Origin: Anaerolineaceae bacterium
GTDB taxonomy: Bacteria > Chloroflexota > Anaerolineae > Aggregatilineales > Phototrophicaceae
Assembly: GCA_002699585.1 (NCBI GenBank)
Contig: PABP01000034.1
Coordinates: 1-64,000, forward strand
Direction: 5' to 3'
DNA: 64,000 nt
The translations under genes and the position numbers were made by a program. This document shows, piece by piece, positions 34,282-41,922 of this stretch; position 1 is the stretch's first letter, and every line of letters begins with the position of its first letter. The notes under the pieces are model-generated. The model saw only the letters and a list, made by a program, of their open reading frames with translations. It did no database searches and had not been told where the DNA came from.

Positions 34282-35415
34282 TTGCTCAAAGTACTTGCTG
34301 TCTATGGAACACGACCGGAATCTATCAAAATGGCCCCGGTGATTAAAGCGATGCAATCCCGGTCCGATGCCATTGAGCTGGTGACCTGCAATACGGGCCA
34401 GCATCGGGATATGGTGCAGCATGTGGAAACCCTCTTTGATATTGAGCCGGATTATCGCCTGGATGTGATGCAGCCCAATCAGTCGCTGGCGGGCCTGACT
34501 GGCGCCCTGTTGACGGCCCTGGACAAGGTTGTCTCTGATCATCAGCCGGATTGGGTGCTGGCCCAGGGTGATACGGCCACGGTGCTGGTGGCGGCGCTGG
34601 TTGCTTACTACCATCAGGTCAAGTTTGGGCATGTGGAAGCCGGATTGCGCAGCGGCGACAAATGGCGCCCGTTCCCGGAAGAGGGCAATCGGCGCATGGC
34701 GGACCCCATCAGCGATGCGCACTTCGCACCGACCACGGCCAACCGTGCTGTGCTCCTGAAAGAAAACACGCCCCAGCAATCGGTCATTATCACAGGCAAT
34801 ACCGTCATTGATGCCTTGCAGCATGTGGCTGCACTGCCGTATGACTTGTCGGGCGGCATGCTTGCAGATGTTCCCCAAGAAGGGCAGTTGGTACTGATTA
34901 CGGCCCATCGCCGCGAGAGCTTCGGCGACACGTTCCAGCAGATGTGCCACGCTATGGCTGAACTGGCCCAGCGCTTCCCGGATGTGGCCTTCGTCTATCC
35001 GGTACACCTCAACCCGAATGTGCAAAAGCCCGTACACGACATCCTCAGTGACTATGCAAATATATTGCTGCTGCCCCCGGTCGATTATCAGTCGATGGTG
35101 CAGTTGCAGCGCCGTGCAACCCTCGTGCTGACCGACTCCGGTGGCATTCAGGAGGAAGCGCCTGCTTTTGGTGTGCCGGTGCTGGTCATGCGCGATACTA
35201 CTGAACGCGCTGAGGGTATCGATGCCGGGGTGGCTATGCTGGTTGGCACACAGCGCGAGCGCATCGTTGAAGAAACCAGCCGCCTGCTGAGCGATCCTGA
35301 CGCGCTGGCTGCCATGCAAAAACGCGCCAATCCCTATGGGGATGGTCAGGCATCGGCGCGAATTGTGGCTTATCTGCTTGGGGAACCCTTCCAGGCGTTT
35401 GATCCTAACGCCTAA
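34282..35415 (+). CDS. wecB: UDP-N-acetylglucosamine 2-epimerase
   Basis: A 377-residue enzyme that interconverts UDP-GlcNAc and UDP-ManNAc. TTG is the likely start, with CGGAGGA about 8 nt upstream. It shows VYGTRPESIKMAPVIKA, NTGQHRDMV, HVEAGLRSGD, PEEGNRRMAD and ITAHRRES, then DSGGIQEEAPAFGVPVLVMR. These are the conserved motifs of WecB/MnaA. It supplies an N-acetylmannosamine precursor for the surface polysaccharide or a wall polymer, in keeping with the preceding glycosyltransferase. Confidence 0.9.
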   Translation: MLKVLAVYGTRPESIKMAPVIKAMQSRSDAIELVTCNTGQHRDMVQHVETLFDIEPDYRLDVMQPNQSLAGLTGALLTALDKVVSDHQPDWVLAQGDTATVLVAALVAYYHQVKFGHVEAGLRSGDKWRPFPEEGNRRMADPISDAHFAPTTANRAVLLKENTPQQSVIITGNTVIDALQHVAALPYDLSGGMLADVPQEGQLVLITAHRRESFGDTFQQMCHAMAELAQRFPDVAFVYPVHLNPNVQKPVHDILSDYANILLLPPVDYQSMVQLQRRATLVLTDSGGIQEEAPAFGVPVLVMRDTTERAEGIDAGVAMLVGTQRERIVEETSRLLSDPDALAAMQKRANPYGDGQASARIVAYLLGEPFQAFDPNA

Positions 35416-35488
35416 ATCCCTGGGGGTCTATTGACCGCCTTCTTTGCTGTATCATAGATGCTATAACGTCCATAGACCTGACATAAAA

Positions 35489-36496
35489 ATGCTCGCGACA
35501 ACCACCCAACTAACGCCATTCTCCATAGGCGATGTCACCATCGACACGCCGTTGACCCTGGCCCCGATGGCCGGACATACGCATTATGCGTTCCGTAAAC
35601 TGTGCCGGGAGCAGGGCGATTGCGGCCTGGTGACGACTGAACTGCTCAGCAGCAGCGCTATGCAAAACAAAGGCTCCTTCAAGAAGACGCTAACCATGTT
35701 CGACTGGCACGCGGACGAGTTCCCGGTGTCGGTGCAGTTGTTCGGCAGCGACCCGCAGGAAATGGCAGAAGCGGCCAAGATCATCGTGGATTACGGTGCG
35801 GCTATGATTGATATCAACATGGGCTGCTGGGTCCCCAAAGTGGCCAAGAAGGGGGGCGGCGCGGCCCTGCTGCGCGATGTCTGCACAGCTTCGGCGGTGG
35901 TGGAAGCGGTCGTTAAGGCGGTCGATGTGCCTGTGACGGTGAAAGTGCGCAGTGGCTTTGAAGATGGCGTCGTGACGGCGATTCCCTTTGCTAAGGCGGC
36001 TGAGGATTGCGGCGCGAAGGCGATTGCGGTCCATGCGCGTTTTGCAGGCCAGGGACACAGTGGCGATGCTGATTGGGATGTCATCCGCCATGTGAAAGAG
36101 ATCGTCAGCGAGATGCCTGTGATTGGCAATGGCGATATCCACACAGGGGCCGATGCCAAGCGCATGTTCGAGGAAACGGGCTGCGATGCGGTCATGATCG
36201 GACGCGCCTCTCTCGGCCAACCCTGGATTTTCCAGCAGGTGGCCCATTATCTGCGCACCGGGGAAGACCTGCCGCCGCCTTCACGCTCGGAACGGGCACG
36301 GCTGGCCCTGCGGCACGCCCATCTGACGCTGGAACACTGCAACCTGCGCGAATCTCAGGCGGTGCTGGAACTGCGCGGCCAGATCAGCAAGTATCAGCTT
36401 GATGAACCGGGCAGCGTGCAGGTGCGCAATCGGCTGGTGCGCTGTGACACGATTGCGGACATCGATGCCATCTTGCAGCCGATTATTGATGTGTAA
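35489..36496 (+). CDS. dus: tRNA-dihydrouridine synthase (DusB-like)
   Basis: A 335-residue FMN enzyme that reduces uridines in tRNA. The ATG at 35489 is preferred over the upstream reading from 35444. It has LAPMAGHTHYAFRKL, TELLSSSAM, the NMGC active site in INMGCWVPKVAKKGGGAALL, VHARF and NGDIHTGADA, and GRASLGQPWIF. The usual Pro after the catalytic Cys (NMGCP) is replaced by Trp, a difference close to the active site. The rest of the motif is normal. Confidence 0.88.
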   Translation: MLATTTQLTPFSIGDVTIDTPLTLAPMAGHTHYAFRKLCREQGDCGLVTTELLSSSAMQNKGSFKKTLTMFDWHADEFPVSVQLFGSDPQEMAEAAKIIVDYGAAMIDINMGCWVPKVAKKGGGAALLRDVCTASAVVEAVVKAVDVPVTVKVRSGFEDGVVTAIPFAKAAEDCGAKAIAVHARFAGQGHSGDADWDVIRHVKEIVSEMPVIGNGDIHTGADAKRMFEETGCDAVMIGRASLGQPWIFQQVAHYLRTGEDLPPPSRSERARLALRHAHLTLEHCNLRESQAVLELRGQISKYQLDEPGSVQVRNRLVRCDTIADIDAILQPIIDV

Positions 36497-36570
36497 GACA
36501 TCTCAAAATTCGTGATACATGAAGATTGCTTAGCCCGAATTGACATTATTTCGCCTATGAGGAGGATAAG

Positions 36571-37128
36571 ATGTTTAGTTCGATAGATGATGTTATTCGC
36601 CACTATGAAGAAGTACATAGCAAATTAGAAGATGAAATAAATTTCCTGCCCAACACTGGATATACAATCAGTCAGATTCAAAATCTCCAAAGTACACTAA
36701 AGATTGATCTTCACCCTAGCTTCATCAAGATTCTCAAAAAGGTCAATTTAGACACGGTTACCTTTAGGGGTGGTGTTTGGTTTAGCAGCGGAAACGATTA
36801 TCTTCAGTCTATTGTTGAAATGAACGAGCATAGTGACAGGATAACAGAGATTTGGGTTGCGTCATGTGAATTTCATGTGTTGAGGCTAGACAATAGCACA
36901 GGCAAAATATACGCGGAGAGAGTTGTTCATACAGCTTTACATTCGATGGAGCTTATAGCAAATTCGTTTGAAGACTTTCTGGTAATACTTGCGTCAATTA
37001 GTTCCAGTGTGTGGCCTATTTGGGTAGATCGAGACAAAGCATTGCGCGATAGTGCTCAGTTTCTCAACGTGAATAACATTCAGTTGGGAAGGGAATTCTG
37101 GAGCGAGGTAATACTTAACGCAGCTTAG
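36571..37128 (+). CDS. SUKH (SMI1/KNR4) superfamily protein, orphan immunity type
   Basis: A 185-residue protein with LDLHPSFIKILKKVN-like and FRGGVWFSSGNDYL segments, in the pattern of the SUKH superfamily. SUKH proteins commonly neutralise contact-dependent and polymorphic toxins. The gene is much richer in A+T than its neighbours and AGGAGG precedes its ATG. A second SUKH-type gene follows at 37269 with no toxin gene between or around them. The pair looks like acquired immunity genes kept without a toxin. Assignment rests on fold-pattern recognition. Confidence 0.55.
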   Translation: MFSSIDDVIRHYEEVHSKLEDEINFLPNTGYTISQIQNLQSTLKIDLHPSFIKILKKVNLDTVTFRGGVWFSSGNDYLQSIVEMNEHSDRITEIWVASCEFHVLRLDNSTGKIYAERVVHTALHSMELIANSFEDFLVILASISSSVWPIWVDRDKALRDSAQFLNVNNIQLGREFWSEVILNAA

Positions 37129-37199
37129 GTTGACGAGTATTGATCCATCTTTGCAGAGACTACCTTGCAACCTATTAAAGACAAGGGCGAATAGTCGCT

Positions 37200-37224
37200 G
37201 TAGGGACGCAGCATACTGCATCTA
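37200..37224. repeat. Degenerate GTAGGG-type palindrome
   Basis: GTAGGGACGCAGCATACTGC followed by ATCTA is an imperfect palindrome whose GTAGGG end matches the family at 4605 and 59255. Similar sequences occur at 41021 and 41334, also beside small accessory genes. Confidence 0.5.
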
Positions 37225-37268
37225 AATGATGCTTGATTCTATAAAGGCGAAAGAAGAGATAGCGAGTA

Positions 37269-37811
37269 ATGAATATAGCAGAGTTGATTTCTATCCTACC
37301 GCCTCCTGCTAATCCAAATTGTAATCATATGAATGCTGATGAATGGGGCGCGATTGAAAAGAAGATTGAATTAACTTTGCCCAACAGCTTCAAATCGTAT
37401 ATCAATGTCTATGGTACAGGTATTGTTGGAGACTACATATGCATTTTTAATCCACTTTCAACAAACCCCAAAACAAATTTCTTTTATAATCTCGAGATGA
37501 TAATTCGTGCAGAAAGGGAAACTGGCGATCTAACGTTGCCACTTTTCCCATCAAACCCAGGACTTGTGCCTTTTGCAACAACTTACGATGGCCACACTTT
37601 ATTTTGGCATACTATTGGTATGTCAGATAATTGGCCTATCGTCGTAAAGGAAGTTAGAAGCGAGAATACGGAAGAATATCAAATGAATATTGTTGAATTC
37701 CTAATCAGAATCTTGCAGAAAAGTGAATTCTCGCAATTCGACAAATTGACTCATAGTAGACTTCTCAAAAACTATGTTGATGGAAACGCGCCCTTTCAGG
37801 TCCTAGACTGA
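37269..37811 (+). CDS. SUKH (SMI1/KNR4) superfamily protein, orphan immunity type
   Basis: A 180-residue protein. DEWGAIEKKIELTLPNSFKS and YINVYGTGIVGDYICIFNP give the SUKH helix-then-strand opening, in which a (L)P-x-x-F/Y-K segment is characteristic. The later PFATTYDGHTLFWHTIG fits the middle of these folds. It is A+T-rich like its neighbour, and the two differ in sequence. It is likely an orphan immunity protein against a contact-dependent or nuclease toxin. Confidence 0.65.
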   Translation: MNIAELISILPPPANPNCNHMNADEWGAIEKKIELTLPNSFKSYINVYGTGIVGDYICIFNPLSTNPKTNFFYNLEMIIRAERETGDLTLPLFPSNPGLVPFATTYDGHTLFWHTIGMSDNWPIVVKEVRSENTEEYQMNIVEFLIRILQKSEFSQFDKLTHSRLLKNYVDGNAPFQVLD

Positions 37812-37912
37812 ATCACTATGCATTTGAAATCAATTTACTTGACCCGACAGATGATCACTAGACCTTAGTGGCACGCTGCTTTCCCACATCTGTGTAGTTA
37901 TGTGGACATTTT

Positions 37913-38725
37913 CTAAGGTGACTTTGCGATCATTCGCTCAATGCGTCTGAAAACAGCTTCTGTCTCGGCACGTTGGCTCTGCTTCAAACCCTCATCGAAA
38001 AATGCCCAGGCGTCGTTGTCTGCGATCATCATGGTGCGCAGCAGCGGCAGTAGGGCGGCATCCACATAGCGCGGAATCTCCGCATCGGGTAGCGGCGCGG
38101 ATTGGGGCCAAGCATGCACCACATTGATCGACATATGCAGCAGCACAGCACTCGTGACCAGCGCGGCGGGCGTGTCCGTCCCAAACACATCTCGGATGCC
38201 TGCCATGATGCGTGGGAGCTTTTCATTGTCCTGGATCGGGCGGTCGATGATGGGGTCATACGTGGTGGCCGTGCGCGTGATCTTTGCCCAGGCGTCCAGG
38301 TACCTGGGGCGGCGCAGATCAAAACCAAGTTGTGGTGCTTGCCTGCCAATCACCGCCGCGGATCGGAACCCATGCGTATGGTCTTTTTCCCGGTTGATGA
38401 CTTTCTTCTCGATGTCATGGAAAATGCCAATCCACAGCAGCAGATTTCGATCATGCGGGGAGAGTGCCCGATAGGATGGTGACAGCATCAGCGAAGTCAG
38501 CACTGTGATGACATGCACCATCGTGACGCCGTTGCCGTAGCTGGCCATCTGGCCCCAGCCCGGGACGACTCGCTCCGTTTGTTGCATGCGCCTGGGGGTA
38601 AAAAATGCACGCACCACCTGGTCGAACTGCTGCGCAGTCAGCTTATCGGCAGCGAATGCCTCACCCAGCCGATGGATAAGCGTCCAGATTTCAGGCAGAT
38701 GGTCTTTGAAAAGCGGTGTGGTCAT
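37913..38725 (-). CDS. HD-domain protein (phosphohydrolase-like)
   Basis: A 270-residue protein using the ATG at 38725, which has GGAG about 9 nt upstream. The 13 residues in frame before it are not supported. MVHVITVLTSL and LLLWIGIFHDIEKKVINREK supply the H...HD pair of the HD superfamily, and DHTHGFRSA supplies a later His. The remaining sequence is helical, as usual. HD enzymes hydrolyse phosphate esters or nucleotides; the substrate here is unknown. Confidence 0.65.
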   Translation of the reverse strand: MTTPLFKDHLPEIWTLIHRLGEAFAADKLTAQQFDQVVRAFFTPRRMQQTERVVPGWGQMASYGNGVTMVHVITVLTSLMLSPSYRALSPHDRNLLLWIGIFHDIEKKVINREKDHTHGFRSAAVIGRQAPQLGFDLRRPRYLDAWAKITRTATTYDPIIDRPIQDNEKLPRIMAGIRDVFGTDTPAALVTSAVLLHMSINVVHAWPQSAPLPDAEIPRYVDAALLPLLRTMMIADNDAWAFFDEGLKQSQRAETEAVFRRIERMIAKSP

Positions 38726-38884
38726 GGGCAGTGCTCCGCAGGCCGGATAGGCGAAATGGCGCATGTGACATGCATGAGTCTATATCTGCCCAGCGGAATG
38801 TCAAAATATGGCTAGCGAATGTTGCAGTTGGAGATCGGCGCAGCCCACCTGGATAGGCAGACTGCACCCAAGACGGGCAAGGGG

Positions 38885-40684
38885 CTAACCCTCACCGCCG
38901 CATACTGTACTTTGGCTTTCTGTATCGGCTAGCAGACCGCTGTCTACGGCGTCAGCCAGAATCATGTCATAGGCCGTGACGCCGCGCCCTTTGGACCACA
39001 AGTTGCGATCGAAGGTATAAACGCGGTTATTGGTGACCGCGTCAAACGCCTGCCAGAGCGGGCTATCGGTCATATCATCAAGATATTGCTGATCGTCCGG
39101 GCTGCACAGGATGACGATGGTGCTGGGGTTAACGACAGCGAAGCCTTCCATATCCAGCAGATATTGCGTCTCCCCGCCTTCTGGTTGGAGCGCGTTGGTC
39201 CGTCCGAGGCTTTCCAGGAATGACCCCATAAAGCTTTCGTTGGAGTGGGCCGTAAAGCCACCCGAATGCAGCACGCCAATGACGAATTCCCCGACATCGG
39301 TATCAGTTGTGGCCGATGCGGCTTCGAAATTCTCTTCATAGCTGGCCAGGATAGCGGCTGCTTCGTCTTCTTTGCCCATGATTTCTGCAATGGTGCTGAA
39401 CTGCTCAAGCTGATCTTCATAGCTACCGCGCAGGCTGTTAAACACAACCGTCGGCGCGATCAGGCTCAACTGATCGTAAATCGCCTCATGACGGCGCAGA
39501 TCGGCAATGATGAGGTCGGGAGCCAGTTCGAGGATTGCTTCCAGGCTGGGTTCGGCGCGCGTGCCGACATCCACCGCGCCAACATCCGCAGTATAAGCAT
39601 AGATGTACTCCGGTGGGGCATCCACCGCATAGCCCACTGGCGCGATGCCCAGCGTCCCGAGGTGATCGGCAAACGAATATTCCAGCACCACGATGCGCTC
39701 AGGGACAGCCTCGATGGTCGTTGTGCCGACTTCATGCTCAATCGTCATCGGATAGCCACTCGCCAGCCCCAGCGCGTCTAAAACGGCATCCACAAGCCGC
39801 TGTGCGGAAATGGGGCCACCATACAGCCACAGCGAGTCGCTGAGCCGGTAAGCTGTTTCCGCCTGGACGACGGGTAGGCTGTTCCACAGGGGCGATTCGG
39901 CATAGAACGGGGCTGATTCCGCATCGGTGATGTACAGGAAGTTCGTATCAGTGATGTCGCCTAGGGACTCGATACCCACCACATCAAACCCGTTTGGATT
40001 CGGCGCGCCATCCCATGTATTTTCTAATCCGAGTTGTGCCAGGATTTCTACCGGGAAGGTGTTGTCCGTGTACAGCCGGAACGTCGCCAGGTTATCGGCG
40101 TACCACGACAGCGACAGCACAAACCGGAGGTCGATTTCCGCATTGGCGATGACCTCAGCGGCTTCGTCAAAATGCTGATGCATATCGGCCAGAATTTCCT
40201 GCGCCTTGGCTTCACGACCCAGCGCAGTGGCGACAGTTGTGAAGTAATCCTCCAGCGTGGCCAGGTCGGTCGATCCCTCAAAGGTGATGGTGGGCGCGAT
40301 GGCACTCAGTTCGTCATAGACGTCGCTGATCCGCCAACTGGCAGCCACGATCAAATCAGGGTCCAGCTCTGCGATGGCTTCCAGATTGGGTTCCTGACGT
40401 GAGCCGACATCGACCGCACCCTCGGCGGGAACCTGGACGAGGTCGTTATATAACGCGAGGTCGGTCACGCCCACAGGCTGAACGCCGAGTGTCACCACTG
40501 TTTCGGTCATCGAATGCTCAATGGTCACGACCCGTTCGACATTGTTGGGTACACAGGTTTCGCCCAGATCATGCGCGATCATGATGCCGTCTTCGCACGA
40601 CGCATCGTCCTGGGCAGTGAGTGGAATGATGCTCGCCAGCAGCAGGGCTAGCAGCATCAGAATCGTCAAATTACGGTACTTCAC
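38885..40684 (-). CDS. Tandem FecB-type iron-siderophore binding protein
   Basis: A 599-residue exported binding protein. GTG at 40684 is preferred because AAGGAG lies 7 nt upstream, and it gives a proper signal peptide (MKYRNLTIL, hydrophobic core, LTAQD); an in-frame ATG at 40711 adds residues before it. Two complete TroA/FecB-type lobes follow in one chain. Repeat 1 (about 35-315) has VERVVTIEHSMTETVVTLGV and DLIVAASWRISDVYDELS. Repeat 2 (about 320-590) has PERIVVLEYSFADHLGTLGI and DLIIADLRRHEAIYDQLS. Most family members have one. There is no lipobox, so anchoring is unclear. It would pass ferric siderophore to an ABC importer not present in the window. Confidence 0.85.
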   Translation of the reverse strand: MKYRNLTILMLLALLLASIIPLTAQDDASCEDGIMIAHDLGETCVPNNVERVVTIEHSMTETVVTLGVQPVGVTDLALYNDLVQVPAEGAVDVGSRQEPNLEAIAELDPDLIVAASWRISDVYDELSAIAPTITFEGSTDLATLEDYFTTVATALGREAKAQEILADMHQHFDEAAEVIANAEIDLRFVLSLSWYADNLATFRLYTDNTFPVEILAQLGLENTWDGAPNPNGFDVVGIESLGDITDTNFLYITDAESAPFYAESPLWNSLPVVQAETAYRLSDSLWLYGGPISAQRLVDAVLDALGLASGYPMTIEHEVGTTTIEAVPERIVVLEYSFADHLGTLGIAPVGYAVDAPPEYIYAYTADVGAVDVGTRAEPSLEAILELAPDLIIADLRRHEAIYDQLSLIAPTVVFNSLRGSYEDQLEQFSTIAEIMGKEDEAAAILASYEENFEAASATTDTDVGEFVIGVLHSGGFTAHSNESFMGSFLESLGRTNALQPEGGETQYLLDMEGFAVVNPSTIVILCSPDDQQYLDDMTDSPLWQAFDAVTNNRVYTFDRNLWSKGRGVTAYDMILADAVDSGLLADTESQSTVCGGEG

Positions 40685-41093
40685 ATTCGTACTCCTTGAC
40701 TCGTACATCATTATGGAACTTGTTGGATAGGGGATTGTTTCAACAGGTGAATGCTAGCGAAACTGACGTGCAGTGTCTACTCAAGCTGTTAACGCGAGGA
40801 TTGATTCAGGGTCAACTCATCGGTTTGAGGATGTGTACAGAGATTTTTGTGCGATTAAATTTCTGATTACGGTCAGGTGAGACTGGACTCGCGCAAGTTA
40901 CGAAATCGTCAAGCACTTTTTCATTTTAGTGTTGTCGTATGACCATCGATTGTGCAATGCATCTGGCACTGTTGATGTCCACTCTCAGCCGATTACGGTG
41001 TCAGCGGACTATAATTTACGGTAGGGAAGCAGCACGCTGCGTCCGGGCCAAGTGAGCACAGAGCTTGATGTAACCAACAAAGGAATGTGAATC
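40685..41093. other. Intergenic region between binding protein and small ORF
   Basis: 409 bp holding the promoter side of the binding-protein gene and the degenerate GTAGGG palindrome at 41021-41044. No coding region was supported; a Fur-type site was looked for and not found by eye. Confidence 0.4.
41021..41044. repeat. Degenerate GTAGGG-type palindrome
   Basis: GTAGGGAAGCAGCACGCTGC followed by GTCC is a partial palindrome (GCAGC/GCTGC core) with the GTAGGG end of the family at 4605. It precedes the small ORF at 41094. Confidence 0.5.
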
Positions 41094-41327
41094 ATGAGAA
41101 AAGAAGAAATCGCGGTTATGGCCCAGGAAATCAAGGGCATCCTGGAAGCACATGGCATACAGCCAAGAGGATTTACAGTGTCTATCAACGTCACGACAGA
41201 GCAGTTCAAAGAATTGCAGACAGACTTTGATGGTAAAACGGCTGAGTACATCGACTTTATAATGGCTGAGGCCGAAGATAATTGGGCGATTTCTTTTACG
41301 CAGCCTTTGCCAGGTATTCAGACCTAG
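41094..41327 (+). CDS. Small uncharacterised protein
   Basis: 77 residues, acidic, with a helix then strand pattern (MRKEEIAVMAQEIKGILEAH; FTVSINVTTEQFKELQTDF). It has no membrane segment or recognised motif. AAAGGAATG precedes the ATG. It is in a pocket of small genes separated by degenerate palindromes, between the siderophore binding protein and the Hsp70 fusion. Confidence 0.4.
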   Translation: MRKEEIAVMAQEIKGILEAHGIQPRGFTVSINVTTEQFKELQTDFDGKTAEYIDFIMAEAEDNWAISFTQPLPGIQT

Positions 41328-41333
41328 GGTTGA

Positions 41334-41352
41334 TAGATGCAGCACTCTGCAT
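41334..41352. repeat. Degenerate palindrome between two small genes
   Basis: TAGATGCAGCACTCTGCAT resembles the inner part of the elements at 37200 and 41021 (GCAGC...CTGC). It separates two small A+T-rich genes. Confidence 0.35.
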
Positions 41353-41407
41353 TCGATCAAAACAGATGAAGTGAGTCTACAAGTGATTTTCCAAAGGAGG
41401 ACTATTG

Positions 41408-41788
41408 ATGGATACGCAAGAAAATTCCATTTTTCAGTATGACTTAGCACTAGATGAATTAGGGGCCGTGTTACAAGAGCTTTCAAACAATATCAGAAAA
41501 GGATTCGACTATTTCGGAACACGTTATGAAGAAAGAGGATATTTCCTCATATTATCTAATATCGACATAATGCTTACCCTTTGTCAGCGATATGAGACTG
41601 TTCCAGACTTGGAATCAACAGAGATACAGACCTGGAAACAAGATTTTCATGACACATTTGTTAGAAGCTTTGACAAGGAATCAAGCTCGCAAGATGGGAG
41701 AGACCGTCAAAAAGCAATTGTGTCAGCTACTTTTGGTCGTCTTCTCAGAATTGTCCGAGAATATGAAGATGAAACTAATTTATGGTAG
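41408..41788 (+). CDS. Small uncharacterised protein
   Basis: 126 residues from the ATG at 41408, with AAAGGAGG about 7 nt upstream. It is acidic, mainly helical, and has no recognised domain or membrane helix. Helices read ALDELGAVLQELSNNIRKGF and FGRLLRIVREYED. Its isolation among accessory genes, A+T-rich composition and the adjacent palindromes suggest horizontal acquisition, perhaps as an immunity or antitoxin-like protein. That is inference. Confidence 0.45.
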   Translation: MDTQENSIFQYDLALDELGAVLQELSNNIRKGFDYFGTRYEERGYFLILSNIDIMLTLCQRYETVPDLESTEIQTWKQDFHDTFVRSFDKESSSQDGRDRQKAIVSATFGRLLRIVREYEDETNLW

Positions 41789-41797
41789 TAGGCGAAA

Positions 41798-41835
41798 GTC
41801 CCCTCTCCTTCGGGGAGGGGATTTAGGGGTGGGGT
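41798..41835. repeat. Dispersed palindromic element, half copy
   Basis: GTCCCCTCTCC...TTCGGGGAGGGGATTTAGGGGTGGGGT is identical in its hairpin part to the right half of the elements at 19810 and 61993. The left half is absent. It lies just upstream of the Hsp70 fusion gene. Confidence 0.8.
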
Positions 41836-41922
41836 GCAAAAACCCGCCCTTGCTAAACATCCTGACCCCTTGTAAACTCCTCTGTCCCCTTAATGACAAC
41901 CGTACCAAAAAGGATATGCACG

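Noticed and set aside
34240-35319. A 359-codon minus-strand frame opposite wecB
   Set aside because: The plus strand carries all the UDP-GlcNAc 2-epimerase motifs; the minus frame is rich in His, Gln and Arg and matches nothing.
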